Positions 45,740 to 60,000 of a DNA stretch of 64,000 nucleotides are shown in pieces. Location of the stretch: positions 184,413-248,412 of the forward strand of contig JAJQJQ010000091.1 in assembly GCA_028622995.1 (NCBI GenBank), read 5' to 3'. Both the position numbers and the translations under genes were made by a program. Each line of letters starts with the position of its first letter. Position 1 is the stretch's first letter. The notes beneath the pieces were generated by a model that saw nothing but the letters and a program-made list of their open reading frames with translations, was not told where the DNA came from and did not search any database. This DNA comes from Panagrolaimus kolymaensis (lineage: Eukaryota; Nematoda; Chromadorea; Rhabditida; Panagrolaimidae).

Positions 45740-48700
45740 TCACAGTGAATTATGTTGAATGGAACGAACGATGACACGTTTCAATGCAGTACGGATAATT
45801 GGTGGTTCTTCAGTTTCAATAAGTTCAGCTAATCGTAAGAAAAAGTCGGTTCCAAGCGCTCGAAAACGGGATTCAGATAGTTCATAAGTACGATTGAGAA
45901 GCATTTGGATTACAGCAAGCCATTGAGAACGATGATGTTCGGATCGAATTGAAACATAATCTTGAAGAGCTGATTCGATGGTCCTGAAAAACAAATATTT
46001 AATCAATGAATGTATAAATAGGAATAAAAAGGATGTTGAGCCAAGTAATTGATCGCTTCTTCAACTTCCGTGTATTTATTTTCATGCGCGAACCCCATCT
46101 AAAAAGAGGCGCCTTCAATCAACATATCACTCTTCTTTTTTGCTTTTTAGTATCAATAACAAAAAAAACTACATTGCGGTTTAAAAAGGTTCAAAAAAGC
46201 ATAGACCAATATGGGTATCAATGCAGACGGACGTACTGTTAATTTATTATGAAGAAAAAAATATTGCGCAGAAAAAAGTTGTGAAGAATAGTTGCTTGCG
46301 GCCGATAGCGACAAAGGTCATGTTAACACATGCATGAAAGAATTGCGATGTATCAAAATAGTTGGTGGTGATTTTAAAAATAATAAACAACAACCTTTTA
46401 AGTGTCCGTTAAATCAAATAAAATGATCGACTTTTGATCAAGAAAAATAGAAAGAGGGAAAAGAAAAATAAATAAAAGCTTACTTGACAAGCCATTCACG
46501 AAATTGATCAGTATCATCAGAAGAGAGTTTTTCATCAGCATACAGATGGAAAAGAATGTTAAGAGCACCATGCATTGTGTGGGTTTCGTGTTTTATCAAA
46601 TTCGGCTTTGATGTTCCTTTAAATGCCGCTTTCCAAAGAATTGCTCGTTGAGTTGTATTTGAATTGAAAGTTCGTGCAAGTTTATGAGATGATAAAAGCT
46701 CTCTTGTAAGCGTTGATAAATGTGCTGGAGAAACATATGCAAACATTCTCTAAAAAAAATTTAAACTTAGTCAAGAAAAAAATTAAGACAAAAAAACTAA
46801 CTCCTTGATCGGGTTCATTGGAAGGATTAGGCCCTTCAACTTTAAAAGCATTTTTGCCAAAAAGGATTCCTGTAACAGAATCAACAAGTTCCAACTGTAC
46901 AATGCATCGTGTAATCGCTGAAACAGCAACCGAATCGTCGTCATCATCAGCAGATGAACCATTTTGAATTGGCGAATTTTTGCCACTATCAGCCTCACTG
47001 TTCATATCACTTGAAAGTGGAGTATCTGGATCTGGGCTGAAAAACTATTAAGTTAATACAAATGATTAAAGTTAATAAACTTACAATTCTGGTATTGAAC
47101 TCTTAAATATTCTTACAATCAGTTCAATAGTCCGATCCCACATTTCAGGAGTAAATTGTTCACCATTTGAAACTACAACATTTTCGAGAACATCGATGGA
47201 AGCTTTAGCCAATTCAGCACTTCCCTTTTGAATACAAAGGAATAGTTGTTCATAAAAGATAGGAACATGAGGAGCTAATTGTTGATAATGAGCTGAGAAA
47301 ACATCAGAGATGGCAAATAGTGTATGATTACATGTTGTTTGCATCCAAGCTTTCCGTTCTTTTCCTGACATTGCTGCAGCAAATTTGAAAATTTTAAATA
47401 TTATCTTGAAAATGTCGTTCCACCATGCAGCTTTAAAATCTTTTCCATAAGTTTTGATAATTTCAAATAATACTGTTAAACTTCTTGTTCGAACATCCAG
47501 AGTACAACGTGAAATAACACTCCAAAGTTGAATAAAAATTGATAGCCATCCTTTTGCCCAAACGCGTTGATTATCAGCTACAATATGTTGAGGACTTGTA
47601 TGAAGTGGAGTTCCAAATGGACTGACAGGACTGGCGGTATGTTCACCTCCAGGTATATCAGGTTCATTATTAAATAAATCCGTGTTTTTACGAACAAGTT
47701 CAGCCGAGAAACGAATAAGTCGAATAGCTTCCATACAAATATCAGGATAATGATTATTACAGGCAAATTCAGAAAGACATTTAATTGCTTCTGGGAATGA
47801 GTCCATGACTTCTCCAAATTGTTTAGGAAGAATATTTGCTAAAATTGATATAAAAAGTCAAGGTATTAATCGATAAAATAACTTACAAACAATATCATTA
47901 GTTGTCATAAAAGCTTTTTCGATGATACCTTCATGTGTTTCAGTTGCAGCAACAGTAAATACAGTAAAAATATTTTTCCACCCAGAGCGAATTCTGCTAG
48001 AATGTGATTGTACCATATTTGTTATGCAAGCAATAGTCATTTCACGGCAATCATAGCTGGTATTATTTTCCATAATAACTTCAAATGGACGCAAAAATTC
48101 TTTCTGTAGCCGAAAGTTAGGTAATTCACCCTTTTCCAAAAATTTGGTTGAAAGCTAAAAACTTATTTATAACAAAAAAAAGATATTACTATTAAAATAG
48201 TTACCTGTCGTAAGGCATCGAGAGCAAAATGAGATACATTGCTATTTTCACTGCAGCCAGCAACATTGAAATGTTCACCAAGAACCGACCAAATACGAGA
48301 CCATTCAATTCGAATTCGATTCATGTTGTAAAACGAAATTTCAACAATTTTTTGAAGCATAAACATTCGAGGTGTTGAAGAAAGAGAAAGTTCTTCCAAG
48401 GAAACACGACAAAGTGCTCTGACGAAATGTTGAATGGCTTCACCATCAAGTTTAGAAGATCCTTGGAAAATTCGATCAACTGCAACAACGACACTTTGAC
48501 TACTTGTTTCACCAAGGCATTCTTGAAGGGTGAGTATGGATTTATGATCAATATTGAAAATATTTTTGAAATCATGTGAATGCCCATTTTGATTTGCTCC
48601 AATTAATTGTGCAAGTTCTAGATTGCTAATGCATTTGAGAACATCATACCAATTTTCACCAAGGAAATTTCCATCATCGACGCCAATGGTAATCAAAAGT

Positions 48701-51700
48701 TTAATACATTCAACATTTTTAGCTTTCATATCACTGAGATTATTCTTAGAAACCAATAATGTAAAGCGTGTTAAAGCTTGAAGATAAGCATCTCGAGCTG
48801 TGTCAGGGCCATAGATACAAGCAACTCTGATACCATATCGAAAACCTTCCAAGCATAGCTTCCAATAATGAGGATCGTCGCTATTTTGAAGCCCAATTGA
48901 AAACACAGCAAAACATACAGGCCATATTGCTTTTGCCATAGGTCGAACATCTTCAAAATGAGTAGCAAATGTAAATTCGAAGTGGCAATTTGATGCAGCT
49001 TCCATCAGAGCATAAGCATTTTTAGAAATTGTTTGAAGTTCAAGTGTTCTAAATTCTTTGAGTTGTCGATAAGATACATCACCAATTTTAGCATTCAATT
49101 TTGGAGCACCCAACCCTCCACGAACTTTGATTTCGTTTGCAGCAATTTCATCAAAAATTTCAGATAGAAATTCAGGAGAAAGATCGCCGCCATCATTGCA
49201 TCCAGCCAAATTTTTCATAAATTGTTGCTTGGTCATTTTATGTCGGACTTGGCTACTATGTTGATCAGTTGTTAACATGATAATAGCATAGCAAAGAACA
49301 TAAGCTGTATCAGCAGAAGCAAAAAGTTCTTGTGTCGGGTTGCATTCACAGTAACGAGAAGCAAATTTTTCCATAATACGATCAATTTTCTGAGCTTCAC
49401 CAGGCAAACGGAATTTCTCAAGTGCTTTACGGATAGCTTGAACAAATGGAACATCAGCAAAATCAAATTCATCAATGTAAGCGAACATAACTTCTTTGTT
49501 AAAGCTAAAAATAAATAATTTACAATGCAATATAAGCTTTTCAAACAACAATATGACTTACTCATTGCCTTCACCAAGATAATCGCCAATAGCCGTTTTA
49601 TCCAAGCGTTCTTCAATATGGACAAAATGAGCGATGTCAGTTGCTTGAGTTCCAATAATTTCTTTTTCTTGCAAAAAAGCAATGCCTTTCTTAGGATTTT
49701 GTGCAAACCTTTAAAATAAAAGATATCATTAAAAGCTGTGATAAAATTAAAGTAAACTCACAAGTCAATGCCATGTTCGATAATTCTAAAAAAAAGATAG
49801 GGTTAGTAAGTTTTGAGAAAGCTTAAAAAAGATAACAACTTACGATTTACGCTGTTTCATTTGTTCATATTGTTGTGCTACAATAGCTCCATTAATTTCA
49901 TTATCTTCTTGATCTTCATTCGTTGAAAGTTCAGTTTTGGAGAAAACCATTTCTTCATAAAACATAATTAAAGCTTTATAAACTTTTACTAAACATTCAA
50001 GTGCAAGTTCTTGCATTTTCTTTTCTCTTTCTTTCCCAGGACTTGAGCTAGTTGGTGCTGATTCGGTTGTAGGAGTCTTCTAAAAACGAAACAATATAAT
50101 AGTAACATATGTATTTTTTATACTTACCGAAATTTTAGAAAGCTCATCAATCAAAACTTGAAGAACATTAGCAGAAGTAAGATGACAATCATAGTTAATG
50201 TAAATATCGACAACGCTTTGATAATTATCACAGATTTTTGATATGGTATGCATTACAATCCATTTATGTTCAAACGTACTTGATGGTGACTTCAAAATAA
50301 TGAAAATAATATCTTTGAAAAATACCTAAAAACATATCATAAGCTTATATGTTTGTTAAGAAAAATAAAAAAACTGACTTCGATTTGTTTTTTGAGATGA
50401 ACTCTGAACTTGTTGACCAATTGAACAAAAATGGCTAAAGCTTTTTCGAATACAGAAATAATTGGTGAAACAGCATTCTTAGTCAAAGCTCCACAAAGAA
50501 AATGTCGAATAGAGAAAACCAAGCTATGATTGTCACTTAATGGAGCATTAAAATTTTGAAGAACAAGCAAAATCATCTCGAGTGAAAGCAGCTTTGATCG
50601 AAGTTCATGGCTTTTAGGATCCGAAGCGTCAGCTAAATCCTTCATTGAAAGTTTACATAAAGCACGAAAGATTAAAAATGCATCCTTCTCTTCGGTGCTT
50701 TTGAATTCCAGTTTTGAACTAGCTTCATCAAGAGAATTTGGTAGAGTATCAGCAAGGTTTTCTACAGATAGGCTTGCAAGAGCACTATGATTATGATGTA
50801 CACTTGTTGAAGGCGAATTATGGCCAACTCCATTAGTAAGAGATCCCGAGCTCGATGGTTCTTCTGTTAAGACACTTATTTCTTTGACTGAATGGTTAAC
50901 AACTTGGTTTATTACCGAATCAAGCACACTTTTAACGACCTAAAACATTGTGTTTAATCTTGAAAAATATGATAAGAGAAAACTAACCATTTCATCAAGA
51001 TCTAGTTCAATGTTATTATCTTCTTGTTCTTGTCTTTGCATGGTCAAAAAGACGCTGTTAATCGTTTGAGTTAAAATTCCTTTAGCTGTTGATTGATTTA
51101 CTTGATTTTTGCTCGCAAGATATATATTAAAACATGTTCGAACAGCATGTAAAAGAGATTGTTCATGAGCTTTTGTAGTATTTGAAAGAACAACCGCCAG
51201 AATAGCTTTGATGATTTGAAGTTGAACAGTGTCATCTGTCTGTGGCCCTTGAAAAGGATAACATATTGCAGAAACAATTCTATCGATAAGAAGACGATCA
51301 GGATTTGATGAATCAGGAGAATCACCAATTAAATGACCATATGCAATTAGCTTCTATAAAGAAAAAGACAATAAATATAAGTGAGCAAGAAATAAGAAAA
51401 CAAACTTGAAGACAATCCAATGCAGTAACAACAATTTTAGGAGACTTTGATTGGCAGGCAAGTTCAAATGGTTGAAAGTAATTATCGGCAAGGATATATT
51501 CCTGCATATTAGGCAAGATACCGCCAGAAGATTGTTTGGTATGTCGCTCAATTTCAGCATTTAGTTGTTCTAAAAATAACACAGTTAACATTCGTAGCTA
51601 AAAGATAAAAAGTAAACATACCAAGTGCCGATTCACACGATTGCTTAAGTTGCGCATGTTCTTTCTTTTTGATATCACGATCATTGAGAATGCGTTCAAT

Positions 51701-51784
51701 TGAATTACGCAAAAACATTTCAGGAGGTGGAGGTTTCTGAATATCTTCTTGTCGTATTATTTTTATTTCATTTGCACCGATCAT
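45740..51784 (-). CDS. agef-1: Large ARF guanine nucleotide exchange factor, BIG1/2 type (Sec7 domain)
   Basis: Fourteen exons from 51784-51622 to 45983-45740; the sum is divisible by three and gives 1641 aa, normal for invertebrate BIG proteins. It activates ARF GTPases at the trans-Golgi and recycling endosomes and is the target class of brefeldin A. Seen: N-terminal DCB (about residues 1-230) and HUS regions, then the Sec7 domain at about residues 570-780. Sec7 motifs include AIGDYLGEG, FNKEVMFAYIDEFDF and FRLPGEAQKIDRIMEKF, with the catalytic glutamate finger in PGEAQ, followed by LFASADTAYVLCYAIIMLTTD and HKMTKQQFMKNL. C-terminal HDS repeats follow (FALDALRQ, DCREMTIACI, TRSLTVLFEIIKTYG). 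A 24-nt micro-exon (49785-49762, encoding IIEHGIDL-type residues) precedes the Sec7 exons. The start is the first Met of an open exon; most introns are about 48-60 bp. Confidence 0.95.
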
Positions 51785-52442
51785 TCAGATTTGAGCATAT
51801 TCCTATAATGAATAAATTATGAAATCATATGCAAAAAAAATAAGACACGCTAATTATGAATGGTATTTCACGTTATTAAAATTATGATTCTTCGAAATTA
51901 ATGAAGCCAAAATTGACGATGACTATCGATCTCATTCTTCATATTTTTTGTTTCTTCGTTGACGTTTTCTTTTTCAACGTTTTTCGCGCAATGTAACTAA
52001 CACAAACTGGCTAAATGCGACGATCGCCACGTCATTTTTCTCATAAACCGTTGACAATTTTTAGCGGTAAACTTATTTATTTCAAAGTAAATGCTAAAAT
52101 ATAATTGTAAAATTACTAATAAGTTCCATTAAACATGCTACAAAACTTCAAAAGTTACACAAATGTTTAACCAATTTAGTGTTAAATTGCTTTTAATGTG
52201 GTAAAAAAAAATGGTTATGGAGGTGATTGTAAGTATTACATTAGCCTAAGTAATCAATAGAATGAGTGTTTCTTTTCTCTTTCTTTAAAAACTACCGATA
52301 CGAAAAATTATTTAGCATTTTAGTAATTGCTGTAAATATCATAAAGCATGGTTTAAGCTGTAATTATTCTTCAATATCCCACACGTATAAAAGCAACTTT
52401 ATTTATTTGAGAAAAAGAAAACTTAAATTTACCCAAAATAAA
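51785..52442. other. Intergenic region upstream of agef-1
   Basis: 658 bp between the stop of the tail-anchored gene and the agef-1 start, presumably holding the agef-1 promoter. A short GC-richer patch lies near 52010-52040 (GCGACGATCGCCACGTC). No coding signal. Confidence 0.45.
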
Positions 52443-53384
52443 TCAATAATAAAAACAAGAGTAAACAACAAAAAAACAAAAAATAAAAAACAATGGCAAG
52501 AACAATTTAGAAAAATCTAGTCCTCCTTGTCTTTGAAATCCTTGTTTACAGCTATGAGATGTAAGATAATAGAGTTTTGTTACAGGACCAATGCGATTTT
52601 CAGAAGCAAGCCGATTAGGAGTTGATGTAAAATGTGGATTGAAAGATGAAATTGAAGAAGAGCTTCCATTCGTTACATTTAAACTTGTGTTAACCGATGA
52701 ATTTGAAGGATTTCTACCACTTAACTTCTTAGTTAATGAATCCATAGTTGCTTGTAATTCTTTAACATGGCCATGATAAAAGGATGAAAAACCATCAGTT
52801 GGAGTAAATAGATCAGGAGAGTAACTTGCAGCTATCACTTGAGGCTTCAACAATCGAAGAGCAGATTTTGCAGCAGAATGCTTATTTATTGCATTAAACC
52901 ATTCAAATTTCTTCAGAGACAATAATATGTTATCATTTGCAGGTAATAGATATGTAAGGACATCGTTGAAATATTGAAAGTACACGCTATGATAAAAAGC
53001 AGGAATTGAGATTCGGCTCCTCTTGAAGTGGTTGATTAAAGCCCGAAGAAGATTTCGATAAAGAACATCGTCATTACAGCTACTCTAAAAATGAAAGTTT
53101 AGTACTTAACGAACAAATAGTAGCTAAATAATACTAACCTTGAAGACTTCACTATTGTGACCAAGTAAACAATCAAATTTGACGAAATCAACTTCTTTAG
53201 CAGGAATTTCACATAAATCGATATCAGCTGAATTGAAAACTTTATCCACAACAAGAATGGTAAATGTTCGAGGATCATGAAATCGTCGACGATTTAAGAG
53301 ATCATAACATAAATTATTGAATTTCTTCGCAGTTGATTGGTGGAAGTGATAATCAGTTGACATTTGAGATCTGTAATATGGCAT
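52443..53384 (-). CDS. Unrecognised protein with C-terminal membrane anchor
   Basis: Two exons (53384-53139, 53084-52443) give 295 aa. Seen: a soluble, mostly helical N-terminal region of about 190 residues (for example CYDLLNRRRFHDPRTFTILVVDKVF, CEIPAKEVDFVKFDCLLG, NHFKRSRISIPAFYHSVYFQYF), a Ser/Asn-rich linker (SGRNPSNSSVNTSLN) and a strongly hydrophobic terminus (LFLPLFFIFCFFVVYSCFYY) directly before the stop. This layout suggests a tail-anchored membrane protein facing the cytosol. I do not recognise the family and give no function. It is head-to-head with the strumpellin gene, 213 bp between starts. Confidence 0.6.
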
Positions 53385-53597
53385 TTTTGAAACAAGTGTA
53401 AAAAACCAGAAGCAGAAAAAAATGACTGAAAGCTTTCTGAAGAAGAAGAAAAAAAGTGAGAGAGAGATTCATTCGAAAACTATTGAAAGCGGCTTTAAAA
53501 TGTCTTGAAGTGAAAAAGAAAAAGCCATTCGATCGTGTAAATTCTTTCTCTCTGTTTTTTTCTTCTTCGTTTATTTTTACTAGGAAACGAAACAACT
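53385..53597. promoter_or_regulatory. Short divergent promoter region
   Basis: 213 bp between the starts of the tail-anchored gene and strumpellin. It is purine- or pyrimidine-rich by strand (GAGAGAGA near 53459-53468, CTTTCTCTCTG near 53545), with no TATA box. Both promoters must lie here or overlap. Confidence 0.5.
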
Positions 53598-56500
53598 ATG
53601 TTGATGAATTCTATAAAAGCAGATGATCGTCAACGTCAACAATTAGAACATTTTATTTTTGTGGAAAACTGTTTAATCGCTGAAATACACCGAGTGTCTC
53701 AGCGTATTCCCCAAGATTTCATTGAACCGAATACCAGTAAATTTAGTAAACTTCTTGTTGATTTTTCATATTTTGAAGAACAAAAAAAGTTTGAAAATTT
53801 AATTGAAAGTGACGACGTTAGTTTCTTAAATTTTTTAAGGGTTTTATGATGGATAAATTTAGGAACTTAAAATATTAGAAGATGAATTTTATCATTTATT
53901 TAATCCCTTTCTCCGAGTTTTTCACAAACTTGTTGATGAAATTTGTTTCTTTCTATTTGAAGCTGTGGAATATTCGGATAAATGCCAATTAAATCTTAAT
54001 TTACTTGATCGACAATTTGTTAGATTGAATGTATTAAAATGTGAAGTTTTATTTTTGCTGGGAGTAATTCTTTTACTTCTTGATTCAAAGTTTCCTGGTT
54101 CTATTAAGGAACGAATATTTGTTGCATATTATCGTTCAAGGTAAACAACTTTCCTTTTGGTGGACACTATGAATTATTTTGTTTTTTATAGTGTTGATCT
54201 TCGTTCTAAAAATTTTGAACTCTTATTATCACTTTTGAGAAATCGTAAAGAAGGATTTGAAACATGTTTTCCTTCAGTTAAAATTAATACTCGCTTTGTT
54301 GAACATGTTATTAATTTTCTAAAAAATTATTCCTTGAATCAACAACATGAAAGTATTACCAATGAATTTTCGGGTGAAAGACAAGCTGCAATGATTTATG
54401 TTTCGCTTTATTTTCATCCCGAAATTCTTTACACTCAGCAAGGAACAATGCGACAAATTATTGATAAATATTTTCAAGATCGTTGGATTATTCCATTACA
54501 TATTGAATTAACAGCAAATTTGGTTGAAAAATGGACTGACTATCCAGCTGCTAAAAGTGTATTTTCAACTGCATTGGATTCAGGAATGATTGGAAGAAAA
54601 GCCACGGATTTTGGTAATCGTTTACGATTGGTCGCTATTCCAGGTGGGCTTCTTACTGTCGAACAATTGGGTGAATATGGAAAACTTATTTTTGAACATA
54701 ATCATATTTTGCGTTGGTTTATTCTTCATTCATCGGAAATTCATTGCAAGCGATCACCCGCTCTCCCACAAATGGTTATAACCGCATCAAAGCTTACTAT
54801 CGATGAATTATTTTCTGCTTTCGTTAAAACTGCCCATTTTGAACATAAATTTCGGCAATCTTGTAATTATTTAATTAAACATAAGCAAGATGAAAGTAGC
54901 CGCCTCAAAGATAGAGTTGGAATCCTTTTTGATCAAATTATTCAACTTCTCGCAAATGATCTTTTTGAATCTCAAACTTGGAATGAGCGACTCAAAACTT
55001 GGATGACCACAGTCAAAGAATGTGTAATTGGTTTGGATGCCCAAAAACCGGATACTCCTCAAGTTTTGGATCATTTGGCTTCAAAAATTACAGAGGTGGC
55101 AGAAATGCATGAAGCAGAACAAAAAATTCTTCGCCAATATTTTGCTTTAGTTCTCGTTGATATTTATCGACTTAAAAATGTTTGTTTAATTGATGAAACC
55201 TTTTTAAAACAACTCGATGAACAACGAGATGCGACATTTGTTTGGGATTTTTTGGATTTTTGGGGAGCAGCCTTTGATGATTTACTTAAAACTAATGCAA
55301 CTGGAGTTAAATTTGTATTTCTTAAATTATCATCATCAATTAACAATGTCCTTGCTGAAGTTACCATACCTTATCCAGAGAAGGCAGGAGTTTTATCAGA
55401 ATTTTATCATCGAAAATTGGAACTTCATTTGAGAAAAATTATTCAAGTTTGTATATAATTTTTTTTAAATTTTATGATAATATTTTCAGGCAATTCCTCG
55501 TTCTATTTTTGCTCAAATGAATTCCCTTCAACCTTTATTTAGTAATCATAAAGCAGTTCACGTTGAAAAATTAAATCTCAAACAATTTGCGGATTTGGAT
55601 CGAAGACATTTACTCGCACAAAAAACATTTGAAATTACTAAACTTTCTCTAGGTTTTAATAAATAACTACAAATTGATCCAACTTGATTAATAATAATTT
55701 AAATTTTAGGTATCTCCAGTATGTGTTTAAATAAACTTGGCCCAATTGAAATTCGTCCAAAGGAGCTTCTCTTTGATGGTTTGAAAGAAGAGCTACGATT
55801 AAAACTTCGCCAACTTCTTGCTTCTGATCTAAGCCTCCCAAATATTTTACGAATTCTTGCTTCACAAACTCATAAAATTGCAACTTTTCGAGATGCTTTC
55901 CTTTTTGTTTGTGAACATATTGGATTTAATGGAGTTGCATTATGGCAAAGTGAACTTGAGTATGTATGGAATTCTGCATTTAAAATAGAAAAAGCTAATT
56001 TAAAATCTAAAACAACTTTACAAAAAACTATTGTTTCAAAGAATGCTCCACCCAAACCTATTTTAGGCCAAATTATTTATAATTTGGTTCAACAAACAAG
56101 TCCAAGGTAAATCCATGTTGTTGAAATTTTTTAATACATAAATAAAGTTAATTTTTTTAGAGCAAGTGTTTATTTTTGTATGAAAGATGAATGGTTGAGC
56201 ATTGATTTGAGAAAGTTGGAATTTAGTGGAAGCTTCTTTTCAATCGTAGAACAATGGCTTCCTGCAATAGCTAATGTTGGATTGAGACGTTTAGTGGCTT
56301 TTAGCATTTATTCCCATATAAATTCCCTAACTTCGGAACTCACAGCTTCAAGAAAACTTTTCGTTTCTTTGCCGGATTTTAAATGGGCTTCTTTAAGTCC
56401 ATTACTTGAATCAGAAGATTTTATTAAAATGTCAACAAAGATTTTCGATTTGGCATCAAAAGTAAGTTATCGTAAAAAAAAATTTGGAATAAACAAAAAA

Positions 56501-57054
56501 TGTTTTTTGTAGATTGGGCAATTAACCATTGTTGAAAATAGCCTTCGACGTTGTATTGAAGAAAGTTTACATGCTCGCGTTGAAGATGTTTTGTATGCCA
56601 CACAAAATTTAATCCATTCTCTGAGTAAAGATACAAAGGATGGTGTGAAATTAGAGACCAAATCATTGGAAAATACTCCACAATTTATTGCAATGATAGA
56701 TCGTTTAGGACTTGGCTCAAATTTAGCAAAAACACCTAACAATGTCCCTTCTTATGCTCCATTAGCTCTTTTTGGAGCTTTAATTCATTATTTTAATTCA
56801 GGTTTGTTGCCATATTTAGATAGGGTTGAATAATTTCATTTTTAGCATCAAATAAGAAATCGGATTTCACCGATAATTTTGTTGTTCTCACTGGTATAAT
56901 CGTTGCAGCAAAAGCTCTTCGAATTGAAAAACACTTTCGACAACTTTGTTCACTACTTTTATCTGATGCAAATGTATTCGTTTCACTTAAAAATTCCCCA
57001 ACAGTTCGATCGATTTTGGCCCTTCATAAAATTCCTGAAGCATTACGGAAGTAA
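53598..57054 (+). CDS. WASHC5: Strumpellin (WASH complex subunit 5) homologue
   Basis: Eight exons (53598-53816, 53863-54140, 54192-55446, 55490-55652, 55710-56106, 56161-56461, 56513-56801, 56846-57054) give 1036 aa, slightly shorter than the human protein (about 1160). Strumpellin is the large helical scaffold of the WASH complex, which drives Arp2/3 actin assembly on endosomes for retromer-dependent sorting. Seen in family order: an N-terminal helical region; RQAAMIYVSLYFHPEILYTQ; DRWIIPLHIELTANLVEKW; HNHILRWFILHSSE; the helical VWDFLDFWGAAFDDLLK segment; LRKIIQAIPRSIFAQMN; LNKLGPIEIRPKELLFDGLKEEL; and a C-terminal domain ending IPEALRK. No signal peptide or membrane segment. AATAAA occurs about 100 bp after the stop. 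Confidence 0.9.
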
Positions 57055-60000
57055 TTTTTTTATTCAACGGGTTTATTTCTATCTGTGATTCTTAAATTAT
57101 TTTTTTAATTCAAAACTTTATCATTGAAAAATATATTTATGAAAAATAACGACCAATAAAATAAGTATGCATATTTACTAAAGATTGAAAAATGCGAGTT
57201 GGAAATGTACGTATAACGAAATCCGGGTTGTAAAAAAAGGGATGGAAGTGCCGCAATAATAAAGCAACAACCACCAGACCATTCAAAAGTTTATCATGAT
57301 TTTTTTCGTAAAAATAAAATGTTAAAAGATAGCATAGAAATGAATTAGTAAAGTTAATAAATGACTATATTTTGAAATCATTGTAAAGAAATTGAATGAG
57401 AAATAGAGGAAGTCCCGCTGCTATTAGCCACAACAAACAACGAAGAAATGGGAGTATAAGTTAAAGGTTGTGGTAGCACACAAAAAACATTCAGCAGATT
57501 AAATATATTTATTTCGCATTTAGTTAAGATTAAATTTACGTATCATAGTTTTTAAAATCATTCAAATTTTTAGATATATTATTCTGTTGGTTCTTTGGGC
57601 TTTTGACAAAAATGCTTAAACCAAGTTTTAAATTTTATTCAAGTCTCAAATATTTTTAGAAGTCTCACCGCTTCTTATTAGTATGTCTTTGATCAGAGTT
57701 CTTTTTCCACAACCGACATCTTTGGTCTTTATTAGGAGTGATTGACCGACCGATCTCTTTCTCATTCCATTGATTTTCTTATCATTCATTTAATCATACA
57801 TATATTATTTCAATTTTGGAAATTCTTTCCATTTTTTTCACGTGTGAAGAATCTTTGTGCTTTGATCAAAGAAAAATAAAAATCTTTTCGTCGCTTTCTT
57901 TTGTCTCGAATATATTTAAAGCGAAAACTTTTTATTTTAGGGATTTCTCGAAAAAAAGAGCGAAGGAAGGATAAGCTTTTAAACAAGATTTTCTCTCATT
58001 TTATTTCGAATGTACTTGGAAAAAACAAAAATGAAGACGGCGATGATTTTCAAAATAAAAAAAAGTATTAATCCGCTAAATTTCTGATTTATTTTGCTGT
58101 CTATTCTTTTTACAAACACGCCGATAATCAACAAAATAACTTTTCTTCACATTTTTCTGTTTCGAGTATTGTCTTTGCTTCATTAATCAGATGACTCTTT
58201 TTTTTCAAACGTGCAAAAAAATCAAAAAAATATACAATGTTCTTGCAGCAAAGATTTTGAAAAAGGAAAATACTGAACAATTGTATCTTATTTAAAGAGC
58301 ATTGAGAAACCGAAAATGTCTTATGACAAGGTGTCTAATAAGGTCATCATTTTAATATACCTTTCCATAACACCGTAAAATTGTTTTTTGAAAGGCTTAC
58401 TTATGGTAGGAAGTTTTAAACTATAGTTACAAAAATATGGCTCTAAAATTTTTTTTGGCTTCAAACATTTTTTTATTGTAGACTAAATTCTCGTTCGCCT
58501 CACCTACGTATCTAACATCACCCTTATCGAACAAATTTTAGACTTTATTTCAATTTCCGTATATCTTTATAACTTTTTTTTCTTATGTTTCAAAGAACTC
58601 CACGATTTTTGTGCTTTACTCTTGCGCTTTTGACGTCCGCGTTTTTTACTTTTTCTGCAACATTTTTTTCTTGCAAAAATATGGCAAAAAACGTCAAACA
58701 AGACCCCCACAATTTTATTTTCTCTTCCAAGCATGCAACTTTTCTCAGAACAAAATTATAAACACAAAAATCAAATGTAATAATTTTAAAAAGGTACTAA
58801 ACAAAGACCAACAGGTGTTTATGAAATAAAAAGAAATAAATTGGTATTTTGGCAAATGTAAGTAATGTATGTAAGCGTTCTCAAGAAAATTATGTTTGAA
58901 TTTTAAACTATTTTCTTTCTTTTTTGGGATAATTTCGAAGAATCACTTTTTTACTGTATAAATAAAATGGCTTTGTGGTTGGTTGGTTCTTCGATTAATA
59001 TTTTGCAGAATTTTAAAGAAGAATTTTTCTTCTTCAAATTTTTGGTTCTGAGAATGCGAGTTTACTGTATCTGTATTTCATGCGTCCTAATTTTAAATCT
59101 TTATTTTGCTTTTTTTTCTTTTCTCATGACTCTTACTTCTATTAATAGGTTTAATTAAAGGTTATTTTTGGCAGAAAATTATTATTTACATTTTATTTTG
59201 TAAATGTTTTTTCATTTCCAAACTTTTTCTTTTCAAACAAAAATTCAAAAATGAAAGAATCCACTTTTTTATTCCCTAAAATTCTTTTTACTTCTTGTCG
59301 TTGGAAAAATGATCAAATATTTTTTGAGAAGAAAAATGCCCAAACAATAATGAAAGCAGTAAATAATGACTGTGATGGACTTTATTGTTTTGTATTAAGC
59401 AAATGGAATATTTAAAACGTGAAGCACACGTGGATTCCAAATATAAGTAATCACGAGACAACACCATCCGTACTTTGGCCTTTTTATTTTTTTATTATTC
59501 TTCAAACACTTTTTTTTTTGTCATTCATAACAGTTTTTTTTATCAGTCAAAGTTTTTTTTTGCAAGAAACCGCCAAAAACTCGTTGTTATTTTGGTTCTT
59601 TTTCTTTTTGGAAGTAAAGAAAAATAACTGATTTGATTCAAGAATTACGGTAATAACGATAGAGAGGAAGGAATTGGACAACTACTGTAATTTTAACATA
59701 CATGATTGAAAAAAAGTGAAGTTAGCCAAAATTTTTATATTCTTCCCTCAAAAATTTTACAAAAAAAAAACCCAAAAATTTAACATTTGCAATTATGCTA
59801 TAGCAGTTGTATAAATAATAATGTCTTAGTCATACGGCAAAATTCACATTTGTTTCTTCTTTTGCAAAAATAAACATTATTGTTTTTTGTTGGTAAAAAT
59901 TAAAAAAGGATTTTCCAATTATATGCATCGATCAATGACCATCATCATCATTATCCATCCTTTCTATCTAACCACAGGCAATAAATAAATATTCTGCAAA

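Noticed and set aside
46033..46242. Plus-strand frame between the last two agef-1 exons
   Set aside because: It sits within an agef-1 intron of about 0.5 kb, is basic/aromatic and low complexity, and shows no splice or start context.
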